In this document: positions 1-7,815 of the stretch, in pieces | Layout: each line of letters begins with the position of its first letter | How positions within the stretch are numbered: position 1 is the stretch's first letter | Source: Bacteroidota bacterium | GTDB lineage: Bacteria; Bacteroidota; Bacteroidia; Chitinophagales; Chitinophagaceae | Assembly (NCBI GenBank): GCA_947461015.1 | Contig: CANHIR010000059.1 | Coordinates: 1-10,196 of the forward strand | Direction: 5' to 3' | Length of the DNA: 10,196 nt | Position numbers and translations under genes: made by a program | The notes under the pieces: model-generated | The model's database searches: none | What the model was told of the DNA's origin: nothing | What the model saw: only the letters and a program-made list of their open reading frames with translations

Positions 1-534
1 GGAGCAGATTTGCATCCTTTTTTAGGGTATAATTTTAGAATTAGCGAATTACATGCTGCTGTAGGTTTAGCGCAGATTCGCAAATTGAATACTTTCTTGG
101 AATTACAAAAACGCAATAATCTAATTTTAAGATCTTATTTAGAACAAGTTCCAGGCATCCAATTTAGAGTGGTGCCAGATCCGGCAGGAGATAGCTGTAG
201 TTTTTTAACATGGTTTTTACCATCACAGGAACAAACCGAAAAGGCAATTGCTGCATTTAAAGAAGCAGGCATTTTAGCGGGCAATTTTTATTGGTACGCG
301 AATAACTGGCATTATATCCGCAAATGGGATCATTTAAAAACAGCTAAAAGTTTGTATGCTTTAAGTGAAGCGCAACAAAATGCGTTAACTGGATTGCAAA
401 CGGCTAATTTTGAAAAGAGTGATGCTATCATGAGTAGATGTATTTCTACTGCCATTAGTTTAACTTGGAGCGAAGCGCAAGTTCATGAAAAAGGAGCTAA
501 GTTTCTAGCTGTTTTGCAAGCAACGCTTTCTTAA
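1..534 (+). CDS. DegT/DnrJ/EryC1/StrS-family PLP aminotransferase, C-terminal part (5' end outside window)
   Basis: The reading frame is open from base 1 (Gly-Ala-Asp...) and ends with TAA, giving the last 177 residues. The opening stretch contains GYNFRISELHAAVGLAQ, the hallmark of fold-type I sugar aminotransferases of the DegT/DnrJ/EryC1/StrS family; it follows the PLP-lysine region, which lies upstream of the window. Members usually run about 370-430 residues, so roughly the last two fifths is present. The family transfers an amino group, usually from glutamate, to a keto sugar for LPS, O-antigen or capsule precursors in the cytoplasm. An aromatic stretch, FYWYANNWHYIRKWDH, lies in the C-terminal small domain and may shape the substrate pocket (inference). 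The stop is 9 bases before rpoN, so the two are probably co-transcribed. The exact sugar cannot be told from this fragment. The TTG at base 10 is an internal leucine, not a start. Confidence 0.88.
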   Translation, partial: GADLHPFLGYNFRISELHAAVGLAQIRKLNTFLELQKRNNLILRSYLEQVPGIQFRVVPDPAGDSCSFLTWFLPSQEQTEKAIAAFKEAGILAGNFYWYANNWHYIRKWDHLKTAKSLYALSEAQQNALTGLQTANFEKSDAIMSRCISTAISLTWSEAQVHEKGAKFLAVLQATLS

Positions 535-543
535 AGTTTTAAT

Positions 544-2073
544 ATGTCATTAGGCCAGTCATTACAACAAAGGCAATTGCAAAGATTGTCGCCGCAACAA
601 ATACAATTAATGAAATTGTTGCAGCTGCCTAGTGCACAAATTGAACAAAGGGTAAAAGAGGAATTAGAAGAGAATCCAGCTTTAGAAGTGAATTTAGATT
701 TATTAGACGGAGATGCCTCTACTGCTTCGGAAGAAATGAAAGATGAACTATTGCAAGGTGTTAATGACGACGAAGAAGCCGTGCCAGTAGATGAATATGA
801 GATTAGCAATGAAGAGTTGAATGAATATAACTATGACGATGACGGAGATATTGCAGATTACAAAACAAAAGACGATTATTTCCCAGAATTAGATGATGAT
901 AAAGTAACGCCAATTCGTTTTGAACAAAGCTTACACGAACAATTGATGGATCAACTTAGCATGTTGGATTTGGGCGAGGATGATTTTAAAATTGCAGAAC
1001 AAATTATTGGAAGCTTAGACGATGACGGCTATTTGCGTAGGGCTTTACAATCCATTGCCGATGACTTGGCTTTCAAACAAGGCATGTGGGTAGAAGAAAA
1101 AACAATCGAAACCATTTTATTTAAAATTCAGGGATTTGATCCGGTTGGCATTGCAGCAAGAAATTTACAAGAATGTTTGTTATTGCAATTAAAAAGAAAA
1201 TTAGAATCGGACGATCGTGAAAATAGAACTGATCAAAAAGAGCATATCTTAATTGCAATTCATGTTTTAGAAAAACATTTCGAAGAGTTTACACGTAAAC
1301 ATTATGATAAAATTCAAAGAAGTTTACATTTAACGGATGCTGAAATAAAGAGCGTATTGCATCAAATTGTGATGCTCAATCCAAAGCCAGGTGCCGATTT
1401 GGGGCAACAAAGTGATGCAGAAAACTATATCATACCCGATTTCACAGTGCTCATTAATAATGGAAAATTAGAGATTAGTTTAAATAGTCGTAATGCACCT
1501 CCATTAGTGGTGAGTGACGATTATAAGATGATGTTAAAAGAATATGAGCTAGGACAAAAGAAAGACAAGGCGCAAAAAGAAGCCGTATTTTTTATTAAAC
1601 AAAAAATTGATGCTGCAAAATGGTTTATTGAAATGATTCAGCAAAGGCAACAAACCTTGTTAATGACTATGCGGGCCATATTGATGTATCAGGAAGGATT
1701 CTTTTTAAGCGGTGATACCACACAATTACGTCCTATGATCTTAAAAGACATTGCTGAAAAAACAGGCCTAGATGTGTCCACGGTGAGTAGGGTAGCCAAT
1801 AGTAAGTATGTTCAAACTGAATTTGGAACTTATTTACTAAAATTCTTTTTTAGCGAATCGTTGACCACTGATTCTGGTGAAGAAGTGAGTACCAAAGAAG
1901 TAAAAGCTATTTTAGAAGAACTTATTGACCAAGAGGACAAGCATAAGCCTTTAAGTGATGATGAATTAACAGATCAATTACAAGAAAGGGGGTATAATAT
2001 TGCCCGAAGAACCGTTGCAAAATATAGAGAACAACTTAATATTTCTGTAGCAAGATTAAGAAAAGAATTGTAA
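544..2073 (+). CDS. rpoN: RNA polymerase sigma-54 factor RpoN
   Basis: This 509-residue protein is the alternative sigma factor that directs core RNA polymerase to -24/-12 promoters and needs an AAA+ enhancer-binding activator. Region I at about residues 1-48 is typical: Gln/Leu-rich, with LSPQQIQLMKLLQLP followed by EELEENPALE. A long acidic region II covers about residues 50-120 and is rich in Asp/Glu runs. The core-binding domain follows, with the FDPVGIAARNLQECLL motif. A helix-turn-helix near residues 400-422 (LKDIAEKTGLDVSTVSRVAN) reads the -12 element. The RpoN box is intact as ARRTVAKYR at residues 487-495, followed by 14 residues. Length and domain order match complete family members. 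The ATG at 544 puts region I at the very N terminus; no Shine-Dalgarno is visible, as is common in Bacteroidota. It lies 9 bases after the aminotransferase gene and 23 before the next gene. Confidence 0.98.
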   Translation: MSLGQSLQQRQLQRLSPQQIQLMKLLQLPSAQIEQRVKEELEENPALEVNLDLLDGDASTASEEMKDELLQGVNDDEEAVPVDEYEISNEELNEYNYDDDGDIADYKTKDDYFPELDDDKVTPIRFEQSLHEQLMDQLSMLDLGEDDFKIAEQIIGSLDDDGYLRRALQSIADDLAFKQGMWVEEKTIETILFKIQGFDPVGIAARNLQECLLLQLKRKLESDDRENRTDQKEHILIAIHVLEKHFEEFTRKHYDKIQRSLHLTDAEIKSVLHQIVMLNPKPGADLGQQSDAENYIIPDFTVLINNGKLEISLNSRNAPPLVVSDDYKMMLKEYELGQKKDKAQKEAVFFIKQKIDAAKWFIEMIQQRQQTLLMTMRAILMYQEGFFLSGDTTQLRPMILKDIAEKTGLDVSTVSRVANSKYVQTEFGTYLLKFFFSESLTTDSGEEVSTKEVKAILEELIDQEDKHKPLSDDELTDQLQERGYNIARRTVAKYREQLNISVARLRKEL

Positions 2074-2096
2074 GCAAAATTTATTTACAAACAACC

Positions 2097-2735
2097 ATGG
2101 AAAATAACCAACCTAAACTGCTTCGATACATAGCAAAACTTATATCCTTTTTACTCCATCCCTTATTTATTCCAACTTTTTTCTTTTATTTTTTAATAAT
2201 CGTAGTGCCCTATAAATTCGAAGGCATTACCGATTGGCAATTAAAGTTGCGTTTGTTTAGCGTTTTTTGGCTTACCGCATTTTTCCCTGCATTTGCGGTT
2301 TTCCTTTTATGGAGATTAAAATTTAGCGAAAGTATTTTTTTACGAACGCAAAAAGAGCGAATCATACCTTATGTAATTACTATGTTTTTTTATTGGTGGA
2401 TGTATTATCTAAGTCGTAATTTTAAAGACCAGCCTATTGATTTGAAATACTTTTATTTCGGCATATTTATAGCAACTAGTTTAGGGCTCATTATTAATAA
2501 TTTCATAAAAATAAGTTTACATGCTATTGGCATTAGTGGCTTATTGATGGCCGTATTTCTTGTTTCAATGCGATATCCTGCAGTTAATCTAATTTGGATA
2601 TTGTTTACAATACTATTATCGAGTATTGTGGTGAGTGCACGAATGATTGTTAGTGACCATACAAAGCAAGAGCTTCTGATTGGCTTTGGGGTTGGCTTAT
2701 TTACTCAACTAATTGCCTACTTTTGGGTGCTTTAA
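2097..2735 (+). CDS. Integral membrane protein with degenerate PAP2-phosphatase-like motifs
   Basis: The 212-residue protein is very hydrophobic, with about six predicted membrane segments (roughly residues 15-38, 50-72, 90-106, 118-136, 143-178 in one or two passes, and 194-211). I do not recognise a named gene. Two short motifs recall the PAP2 (type 2 phosphatidic acid phosphatase) superfamily. KISLHAIGISG, with His142, stands where PAP2 enzymes have PSGH. AR-x5-H-x3-E (Arg182, His188, Glu192), followed by a Gly-rich helix, stands where they have SR-x5-H-x3-D. An earlier basic stretch, RTQKERIIP, may be a remnant of the K-x6-RP motif. The phosphatase-type Arg and His are therefore present but their surroundings have diverged. 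Activity on a lipid phosphate is possible but unproven. It follows rpoN by 23 bases and precedes the exporter gene by 10, so co-transcription is likely. The ATG at 2097 is the first usable start after the rpoN stop. Confidence 0.85.
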   Translation: MENNQPKLLRYIAKLISFLLHPLFIPTFFFYFLIIVVPYKFEGITDWQLKLRLFSVFWLTAFFPAFAVFLLWRLKFSESIFLRTQKERIIPYVITMFFYWWMYYLSRNFKDQPIDLKYFYFGIFIATSLGLIINNFIKISLHAIGISGLLMAVFLVSMRYPAVNLIWILFTILLSSIVVSARMIVSDHTKQELLIGFGVGLFTQLIAYFWVL

Positions 2736-2745
2736 TTAATATAAT

Positions 2746-5085
2746 ATGTGGTATCGATTAGGTCAAAAAATAGTGAAATATAAGGTCCTTAGCTTGTTTA
2801 CCTTGGTAGCGATCACTTTTGTAATGGGTTATTTTGCCTCGCAAATAAAATTAAGTTACGAGTTTACTAAAGCCATACCGGAAGACAATGCTCAATTTGT
2901 AGTATATAAAAATTTTGTAAAAAAATTTGGGGTAGATGGAACTACCATGGTGATTGGATTTCAAACAGATAGCTTATATACTTTAAAAACTTTTAATGAG
3001 TATATATCGTTGCATAAGAATATTAAAAGTATTCCTGGGGTTACCGATGTATTGAGTGTTCCTTATACCTACAATTTGACAAAAGATAGTTTGGTAGAAA
3101 AATTTAATGCACATAAGATATTTGATTCCATTTATACCAAGGATAGTATTTTACAGGCACATAAAAATGAATTTGAGCAGCTCCCTTTTTATAAAAATTT
3201 ACTATACAATCCCAATGACCATGCCTACATCATGGCTGTTAGCTTTGCACCTGATTCAATAAATAGTGGTGCTCGTTTACATATCATAAACGAACTCACT
3301 TCAAAAGTGGATGCCTTTAGAAATGCAACCAACATTGAAATGCACTTGAGTGGTCTTCCTTACATAAGAACCATAATGGCGGATCGGATTAAAAAAGAGA
3401 TGCTTTGGTTTTTGTTTGGCTCATTATTTTTATGTGCAATTACCTTATTTTTATTTTTCAGGTCCTTTTCTGCAATGCTCATGAGTTTGGCTGTTGTGGC
3501 AATGGGGGTAATATGGAGTTTGGGAAGCATGGTACTACTGGGACAGAAAATCACGTTATTGACCGCTTTAATTCCACCTTTAATTGTTGTCATTGGCATC
3601 CCTAATTGTATTTATTTTTTAAATAAATATCATACTTCATATAAAGAAACACAGGATAAGGAAAAGGCAATTGTAAATATGGTAGGAAGGATGGGTATTG
3701 TGACGTTGTTTTGTAATATTACTGCGGCGATTGGTTTTTTTGTTTTTGCATTAACAAAAAGCCCATTATTAAAAGAGTTTGGTTGGGTTTCTGGAATAAA
3801 CATAATGGCTATTTTCTTTATTAGCTTATTCTTTATTCCGCCCGTTTTAACATATTTACAACCACCTCAACCTAAACATGTACGGTATCTTGAAAATAAA
3901 TATTTAGAAAAAATCCTTCTAAAAATTGAACGCTGGACCTTTGTACATACAAAGTGGGTTTTTGGAATTACCATAGCGTTGGTTATGGTATCTATTTTTG
4001 GTTTAGCTAAAATTAAGAAAGAAGCTTTTATTGTCGATGACTTACCCAAAAAAGACAAATTATATACCGATCTTAAATGGTTTGAAAAAGAGGGGGGAGG
4101 TGTGATGCCCTTGGAATTTATTATTAATGCAAAAAAGAAAAACGGGTTAATTGGCACAAAAAATATAGAAAAAACCCTTGCAGATATTGATTTATTGCAT
4201 GATTTTTTAATTGCGCAACCCGAATTGGGAAAACCAATTGGTTTAGTAGAGGGCGTTAAGTTTGCCAAGCAAGTTTTTTATGAAGGAGATACTGCTTCTT
4301 ATACAGTGCCAGCTGGGCCTGAGTTACTATCTATGAAAAACTTCTTCAATTTAAATGCACAAAATGATAATAGTAAAAACAAAAACACTAATAACCCTGC
4401 ACTGTTATTAAATAAGTTTATAGATAAAGAAAAACAGGCGACAAGGGTGAGTGTAAACATGAAGGATATTGGTAGTGCGCAGTTGCCTATTTTCTTGAAA
4501 AAAATTGACAGTGCAACCAAGTCTATATTCGATTCAACAAAATACAATGTAGTGATTACAGGAAGTAGTGTTACTTTTTTAGAGGGAAGTAATTTTATTA
4601 TCAAAGGGTTAAGCGAGTCCATTTTTTGGGCCTTTTTACTTATTGCTATTTGTATGATTTTCTTATTCCGTTCTTTCCCAATTTTAATGTGCTCGCTAAT
4701 ACCGAATATTGTTCCCTTACTCATGACGGCGGGAGTAATGGGATGGATTGGCATCTCTTTAAAGCCTTCAACCGTGCTTGTATTTAGTGTAGCGTTGGGT
4801 ATTGCCATTGATGTGACCATACGATTTTTAGTAAACTATAAGCAGGAATTACCACAATTAAACAATCAAATAGGCATTACACTCACTCAAACCATTAAAC
4901 ATACTGGGATAAGTATTATCTATACTTCCTTGGTATTGGTTGCAGGGTTTGTAATTTTTTGCTTTAGTGATTTTGGTGGCACCAAGGCATTAGGATGGCT
5001 TACCTCTTTAACCCTTGTAGTAAGTACATTTACCAATTTAATATTATTGCCTGCACTTATTAAAACCTTTATAAAGCAAAAATAA
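2746..5085 (+). CDS. MMPL/RND-superfamily transporter (12 transmembrane segments)
   Basis: The 779-residue protein has the duplicated RND layout: one helix, a large extracytoplasmic loop, five helices, then the same again. Helix 1 is near residues 14-32, loop 1 about 33-217, helices 2-6 about 219-371, helix 7 near 404-423, loop 2 about 424-622, and helices 8-12 about 623-775. This matches MMPL and sterol-sensing-domain-like exporters of about 750-850 residues, which use the proton gradient to move lipids or other hydrophobic molecules; the substrate here is unknown. Helix 10 carries GIAIDVTIRFL with Asp689, an expected proton-relay position. The matching place in helix 4 reads GIPNCIYFLN (Pro286, Asn287) with no acidic residue. 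Loop 2 includes GGGVMPLEFIINAKKK, typical of the family. No periplasmic adaptor or outer membrane channel gene is adjacent, which favours an MMPL-like rather than a tripartite AcrB-like role. The start is 10 bases after the preceding stop. Confidence 0.9.
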   Translation: MWYRLGQKIVKYKVLSLFTLVAITFVMGYFASQIKLSYEFTKAIPEDNAQFVVYKNFVKKFGVDGTTMVIGFQTDSLYTLKTFNEYISLHKNIKSIPGVTDVLSVPYTYNLTKDSLVEKFNAHKIFDSIYTKDSILQAHKNEFEQLPFYKNLLYNPNDHAYIMAVSFAPDSINSGARLHIINELTSKVDAFRNATNIEMHLSGLPYIRTIMADRIKKEMLWFLFGSLFLCAITLFLFFRSFSAMLMSLAVVAMGVIWSLGSMVLLGQKITLLTALIPPLIVVIGIPNCIYFLNKYHTSYKETQDKEKAIVNMVGRMGIVTLFCNITAAIGFFVFALTKSPLLKEFGWVSGINIMAIFFISLFFIPPVLTYLQPPQPKHVRYLENKYLEKILLKIERWTFVHTKWVFGITIALVMVSIFGLAKIKKEAFIVDDLPKKDKLYTDLKWFEKEGGGVMPLEFIINAKKKNGLIGTKNIEKTLADIDLLHDFLIAQPELGKPIGLVEGVKFAKQVFYEGDTASYTVPAGPELLSMKNFFNLNAQNDNSKNKNTNNPALLLNKFIDKEKQATRVSVNMKDIGSAQLPIFLKKIDSATKSIFDSTKYNVVITGSSVTFLEGSNFIIKGLSESIFWAFLLIAICMIFLFRSFPILMCSLIPNIVPLLMTAGVMGWIGISLKPSTVLVFSVALGIAIDVTIRFLVNYKQELPQLNNQIGITLTQTIKHTGISIIYTSLVLVAGFVIFCFSDFGGTKALGWLTSLTLVVSTFTNLILLPALIKTFIKQK

Positions 5086-5104
5086 GTTTGCACAAAATAG
5101 CTAT

Positions 5105-6262
5105 CTAATTAAGTATGCTTTCCAATTTACTTTGTAATTCAGTGCCTCTTAATTCTTTAGCAATAATAATTCCATTGGTGTCAATTAAAACATTATAAGG
5201 TATGCCCTGAAATTGATAAGTATTTACAACTGTACTTTCCCATTTCTTTAAATCACTTATATGTAACCAATTTAATCTGTCATCTTTAATGGCATCGGTC
5301 CATGCGCTTTTGTCATCATCTAAAGAAACTCCTAAAACAGTGAATCTTTTGTCTTTGTATTTTTCAAATGCACTTACTACATTTGGATTTTCTGCTCTAC
5401 AAGGTCCACACCAGCTTGCCCAAAAATCAATCAATACATACTTACCTCTTAAACTACTAAGCGTTTTTATGTTGCCATTTGGGTCCGCCATTGCAATTTC
5501 AGGTGCAGGTTGGCCAACAGCTAAAGGAGTGGTGGGAACATTTATTTTTACCTGGTTGCTCAAGGCGGTAACAAAATTCTTTAGAGACTCAGATTTAGTT
5601 TTTTCTGCAGCCACCCTTGCGTATTCCAAAATAAGGGAAGTTTCAATTGGCAATCGAAGACTTTGTATTAAGACAAACTGAATAAAAGTTGCATTAGACG
5701 ATTCATTAATGCTTGTAAGGATATAATTGTTCAAATCATTCATTTTAGCAGACCTATCTTTTTGCAAACTATCTATAATGGTTGCATCGCCATTTATGTT
5801 TTGCATTACTGAAAGGTTGTTTATGCTAAGAACAAACATTTCATTTTTTTTATCGTATTCCTTTAAAAATTTGTATAATGTTTCTGTACTGTTTGACCCC
5901 GATACATATAGAGACTTATAATTCTCGTAATCCCCGTTTAACTGAATTTCCTTTTCGTCATTGATAAAGTATAGTGTAAACTCTTTATTTTCATCCTTTT
6001 TGGATGCTATGCAATATATACCATCTCCCTTTGCTATAAAATTAAATGCAAACTTTCCATTTTCATCTGTACGAATGGAATCTATTATTTCGCTTACCAT
6101 ATTGAGGCCTACGAATTTAAATTCTTGCAATAATAATTTTTTGTTTGGAGCATTTTTGATCACCCCGCTAACCGTATAATTGGATTTTGAATCTTTTCCT
6201 TTACAGCCAAAGCCAATTAAGGCAATTAGTAAAGCCAATCGTAAAATGTTTTTAATTTTCAT
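5105..6262 (-). CDS. Thioredoxin-fold (TlpA-like) lipoprotein with N-terminal DUF4369-type domain
   Basis: The 385-residue protein starts with a lipoprotein signal: a basic N terminus, a hydrophobic core, and IGFGC with Cys20 as the likely lipidation site. The -3 residue is Gly, so the lipobox is not perfect. Residues about 30-125 are beta-rich, with a VSGVIKNAPNKKLLLQEF opening, and match the DUF4369 domain often found before thioredoxin folds in Bacteroidota. Residues about 126-240 are a mostly helical linker. Residues about 245-385 form an AhpC/TSA-TlpA-type thioredoxin domain with active site WCGPC (Trp284, Cys285, Cys288) and cis-proline Pro355 in GIPYNVLID. Family members act outside the cytoplasm as thiol-disulfide reductants, for example in cytochrome c maturation or rescue of damaged cysteines; which job applies here is unknown. 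It begins 3 bases after the gatB stop and so is probably translated from the same message. It ends with TAG, 19 bases from the convergent exporter gene. Confidence 0.92.
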   Translation of the reverse strand: MKIKNILRLALLIALIGFGCKGKDSKSNYTVSGVIKNAPNKKLLLQEFKFVGLNMVSEIIDSIRTDENGKFAFNFIAKGDGIYCIASKKDENKEFTLYFINDEKEIQLNGDYENYKSLYVSGSNSTETLYKFLKEYDKKNEMFVLSINNLSVMQNINGDATIIDSLQKDRSAKMNDLNNYILTSINESSNATFIQFVLIQSLRLPIETSLILEYARVAAEKTKSESLKNFVTALSNQVKINVPTTPLAVGQPAPEIAMADPNGNIKTLSSLRGKYVLIDFWASWCGPCRAENPNVVSAFEKYKDKRFTVLGVSLDDDKSAWTDAIKDDRLNWLHISDLKKWESTVVNTYQFQGIPYNVLIDTNGIIIAKELRGTELQSKLESILN

Positions 6263-6265
6263 AAA

Positions 6266-7702
6266 TTAAGATGATAATTTTTGTTCTAAAATTTGAGTGG
6301 TAGTTTTAGGATCTGCTTTGCCTTTGCTTTTCTTTTTTACTTCTCCAACAAATAATCCAATTAATCCTTTCTTCCCTTTTTTATACTCAGCAACTTTATC
6401 TGGATTTGCTGCCAATACTTCCTCAACCCAAATTTCAATGGTTTCAGTAGATTGAGTTTGAATTAAATTATTTTTAGTAGCATATGCTCTTGGTGATTGA
6501 GGATTTTCCATAATCCCTTTAAAAACTTTATTTGAAGCCACTGAAAAATTGAGTTGTCCTTCCTCAACCATATCAAAAAGTTCAACTAAATAAGGTATTG
6601 CTTTTGTTAAGTTGGCATATTGCAATGAATTTTCATTTAGGTATTCCCTGATTGGACCCATCATCCAGTTAGCAGCTGTTTTATAATGTTTTGTTTGCTT
6701 TGTGAGTTCAAGAAAAAAGTCGGCTTCGTCCTTGTGTTCGCATAATTGCTCTATATCATAAATGGACAAACCAAAACTATTGCTCCAATCTTTTTTTAAT
6801 TGATTGGGTAAAATTGGGAGGGTTGCTTGAATGTGACTTATATATTCGTTTGTTAAATGAAATGGAGCCAAATCAGGATCTGGGAAATATCTATAGTCAT
6901 TTGCGTCTTCTTTGTCCCTAATTGAGAAAGTGGTATCATTGTTCGCATCAAAACTTCTTGTTTGTTGAATAATGTTGCCTCCAGTTTCTTTTAAATGAAT
7001 AAGTCTTTCAATTTCATATTCAATTGCTTTTTTGATATTCCGAATTGAATTCAAATTCTTTACTTCCACTTTGGTTCCTAATGTTGCATCTCCTTTTAAC
7101 CTAATTGAAATATTGGCATCGCATCGTAAACTGCCTTCTTCCATATTTCCATCGCATACGCCTAACCATCTTACCAATTTTCGCACTTCGGTTACGTATA
7201 AAAAGGCGTCTTCTGCCGAGTGTATACATGGCTCAGTCACCATTTCAATTAAAGGGGTTCCTGCACGATTAAGATCAATTAAAGTATCTGTTGGAGAAAT
7301 GTCATGTATACTTTTACCCGCATCCTCCTCTAAATGAATTCGATTTAATTGTATTTTTTTTTCACCTTCATTCGTTTTAATCATCACCTGTCCACCAATA
7401 CAAATAGGTGTAGTATGCTGTGATATTTGATACCCTTTAGGTAAATCGGGGTAGAAGTAGTTTTTGCGTGCAAAATAATTTTCTTTTGCAATTTCACATC
7501 CACAAGCCAATCCCATTTTTATTGCATATTCTATGGCTTTAGTATTTGTTTTTGGTAAGGTGCCCGGATGCCCTAAGGTAATGGGGCTAACATGTGTATT
7601 GGGCGCCGCTCCAAAACGAGTTTCATCTCCACAGAATAATTTACTTTCTGTAGACAATTGAGCATGTATTTCAAGCCCGATCACTGCTTCGTATTTACCC
7701 AT
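6266..7702 (-). CDS. gatB: Aspartyl/glutamyl-tRNA(Asn/Gln) amidotransferase subunit B
   Basis: GatB is the kinase and tRNA-binding subunit of the GatCAB complex. It phosphorylates and amidates Glu-tRNA(Gln) and/or Asp-tRNA(Asn) in the cytoplasm, with ammonia supplied by GatA. The N terminus, MGKYEAVIGLEIHAQL, is the classic family opening, followed by HPGTLPKTN and PDLPKGYQISQ. The signature CDGNMEEGSLRCDANISIR lies at residues 183-201, and DYRYFPDPDL is also intact. The C-terminal part is the helical YqeY-like tRNA-binding tail ending in a Lys-rich segment. With the start at 7702 the protein is 478 residues, a normal length. The frame stays open to an ATG at 7738, but those 12 extra residues (MGLFLYFCNMLH) are not GatB-like and overlap a promoter-like element. 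No gatA or gatC lies alongside, so the genes are scattered in this genome. A thioredoxin lipoprotein gene follows after 3 bases. Confidence 0.97.
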   Translation of the reverse strand: MGKYEAVIGLEIHAQLSTESKLFCGDETRFGAAPNTHVSPITLGHPGTLPKTNTKAIEYAIKMGLACGCEIAKENYFARKNYFYPDLPKGYQISQHTTPICIGGQVMIKTNEGEKKIQLNRIHLEEDAGKSIHDISPTDTLIDLNRAGTPLIEMVTEPCIHSAEDAFLYVTEVRKLVRWLGVCDGNMEEGSLRCDANISIRLKGDATLGTKVEVKNLNSIRNIKKAIEYEIERLIHLKETGGNIIQQTRSFDANNDTTFSIRDKEDANDYRYFPDPDLAPFHLTNEYISHIQATLPILPNQLKKDWSNSFGLSIYDIEQLCEHKDEADFFLELTKQTKHYKTAANWMMGPIREYLNENSLQYANLTKAIPYLVELFDMVEEGQLNFSVASNKVFKGIMENPQSPRAYATKNNLIQTQSTETIEIWVEEVLAANPDKVAEYKKGKKGLIGLFVGEVKKKSKGKADPKTTTQILEQKLSS

Positions 7703-7715
7703 ATGCAACATATTG

Positions 7716-7723
7716 CAAAAGTA
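7716..7723 (-). promoter_or_regulatory. Candidate Bacteroidota -7 element for gatB
   Basis: Read on the minus strand this is TACTTTTG, a full match to the Bacteroidota -7 consensus TAnnTTTG. Transcription would start about 5-8 bases downstream, leaving a leader of only about 6-10 bases before the ATG at 7702. It sits between the terminator at 7763-7797 and gatB, where a promoter is needed. I see no clear TTG/TTTG -33 element at the usual spacing, so the call is tentative. Confidence 0.4.
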
Positions 7724-7762
7724 CAAGAAAAGGCCCATTTAACACGCTAAATGGATAGGCAT

Positions 7763-7797
7763 AAAAAAAGCCCCTTAATTACTAAGGGGCTTTTTTT
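7763..7797 (-). terminator. Strong intrinsic terminator after the plug-PDZ gene
   Basis: An eight-base GC-containing stem (7770-7777, GCCCCTTA) pairs perfectly with 7783-7790 around a 5-base loop (ATTAC). It is flanked by seven A on the left and seven T on the right, which extend the pairing to 15 bp. On the minus strand the hairpin is followed by a U-tract 19 bases past the stop of the PDZ gene, so it should end that transcript. The symmetry means it could also work on the plus strand, but no plus-strand gene leads into it. Confidence 0.9.
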
Positions 7798-7815
7798 ATG
7801 GTGTAATTAAAATAA

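Noticed and set aside
4299..4820. 173-codon open frame on the minus strand inside the exporter gene
   Set aside because: It is antisense to a well-supported transporter and has a low-complexity composition expected from the opposite strand of hydrophobic codons; no recognisable domain.
5289..6179. Several plus-strand open frames opposite the thioredoxin lipoprotein gene
   Set aside because: The minus strand carries a signal peptide, DUF4369-type domain and CGPC active site; the opposite frames have no coherent features.
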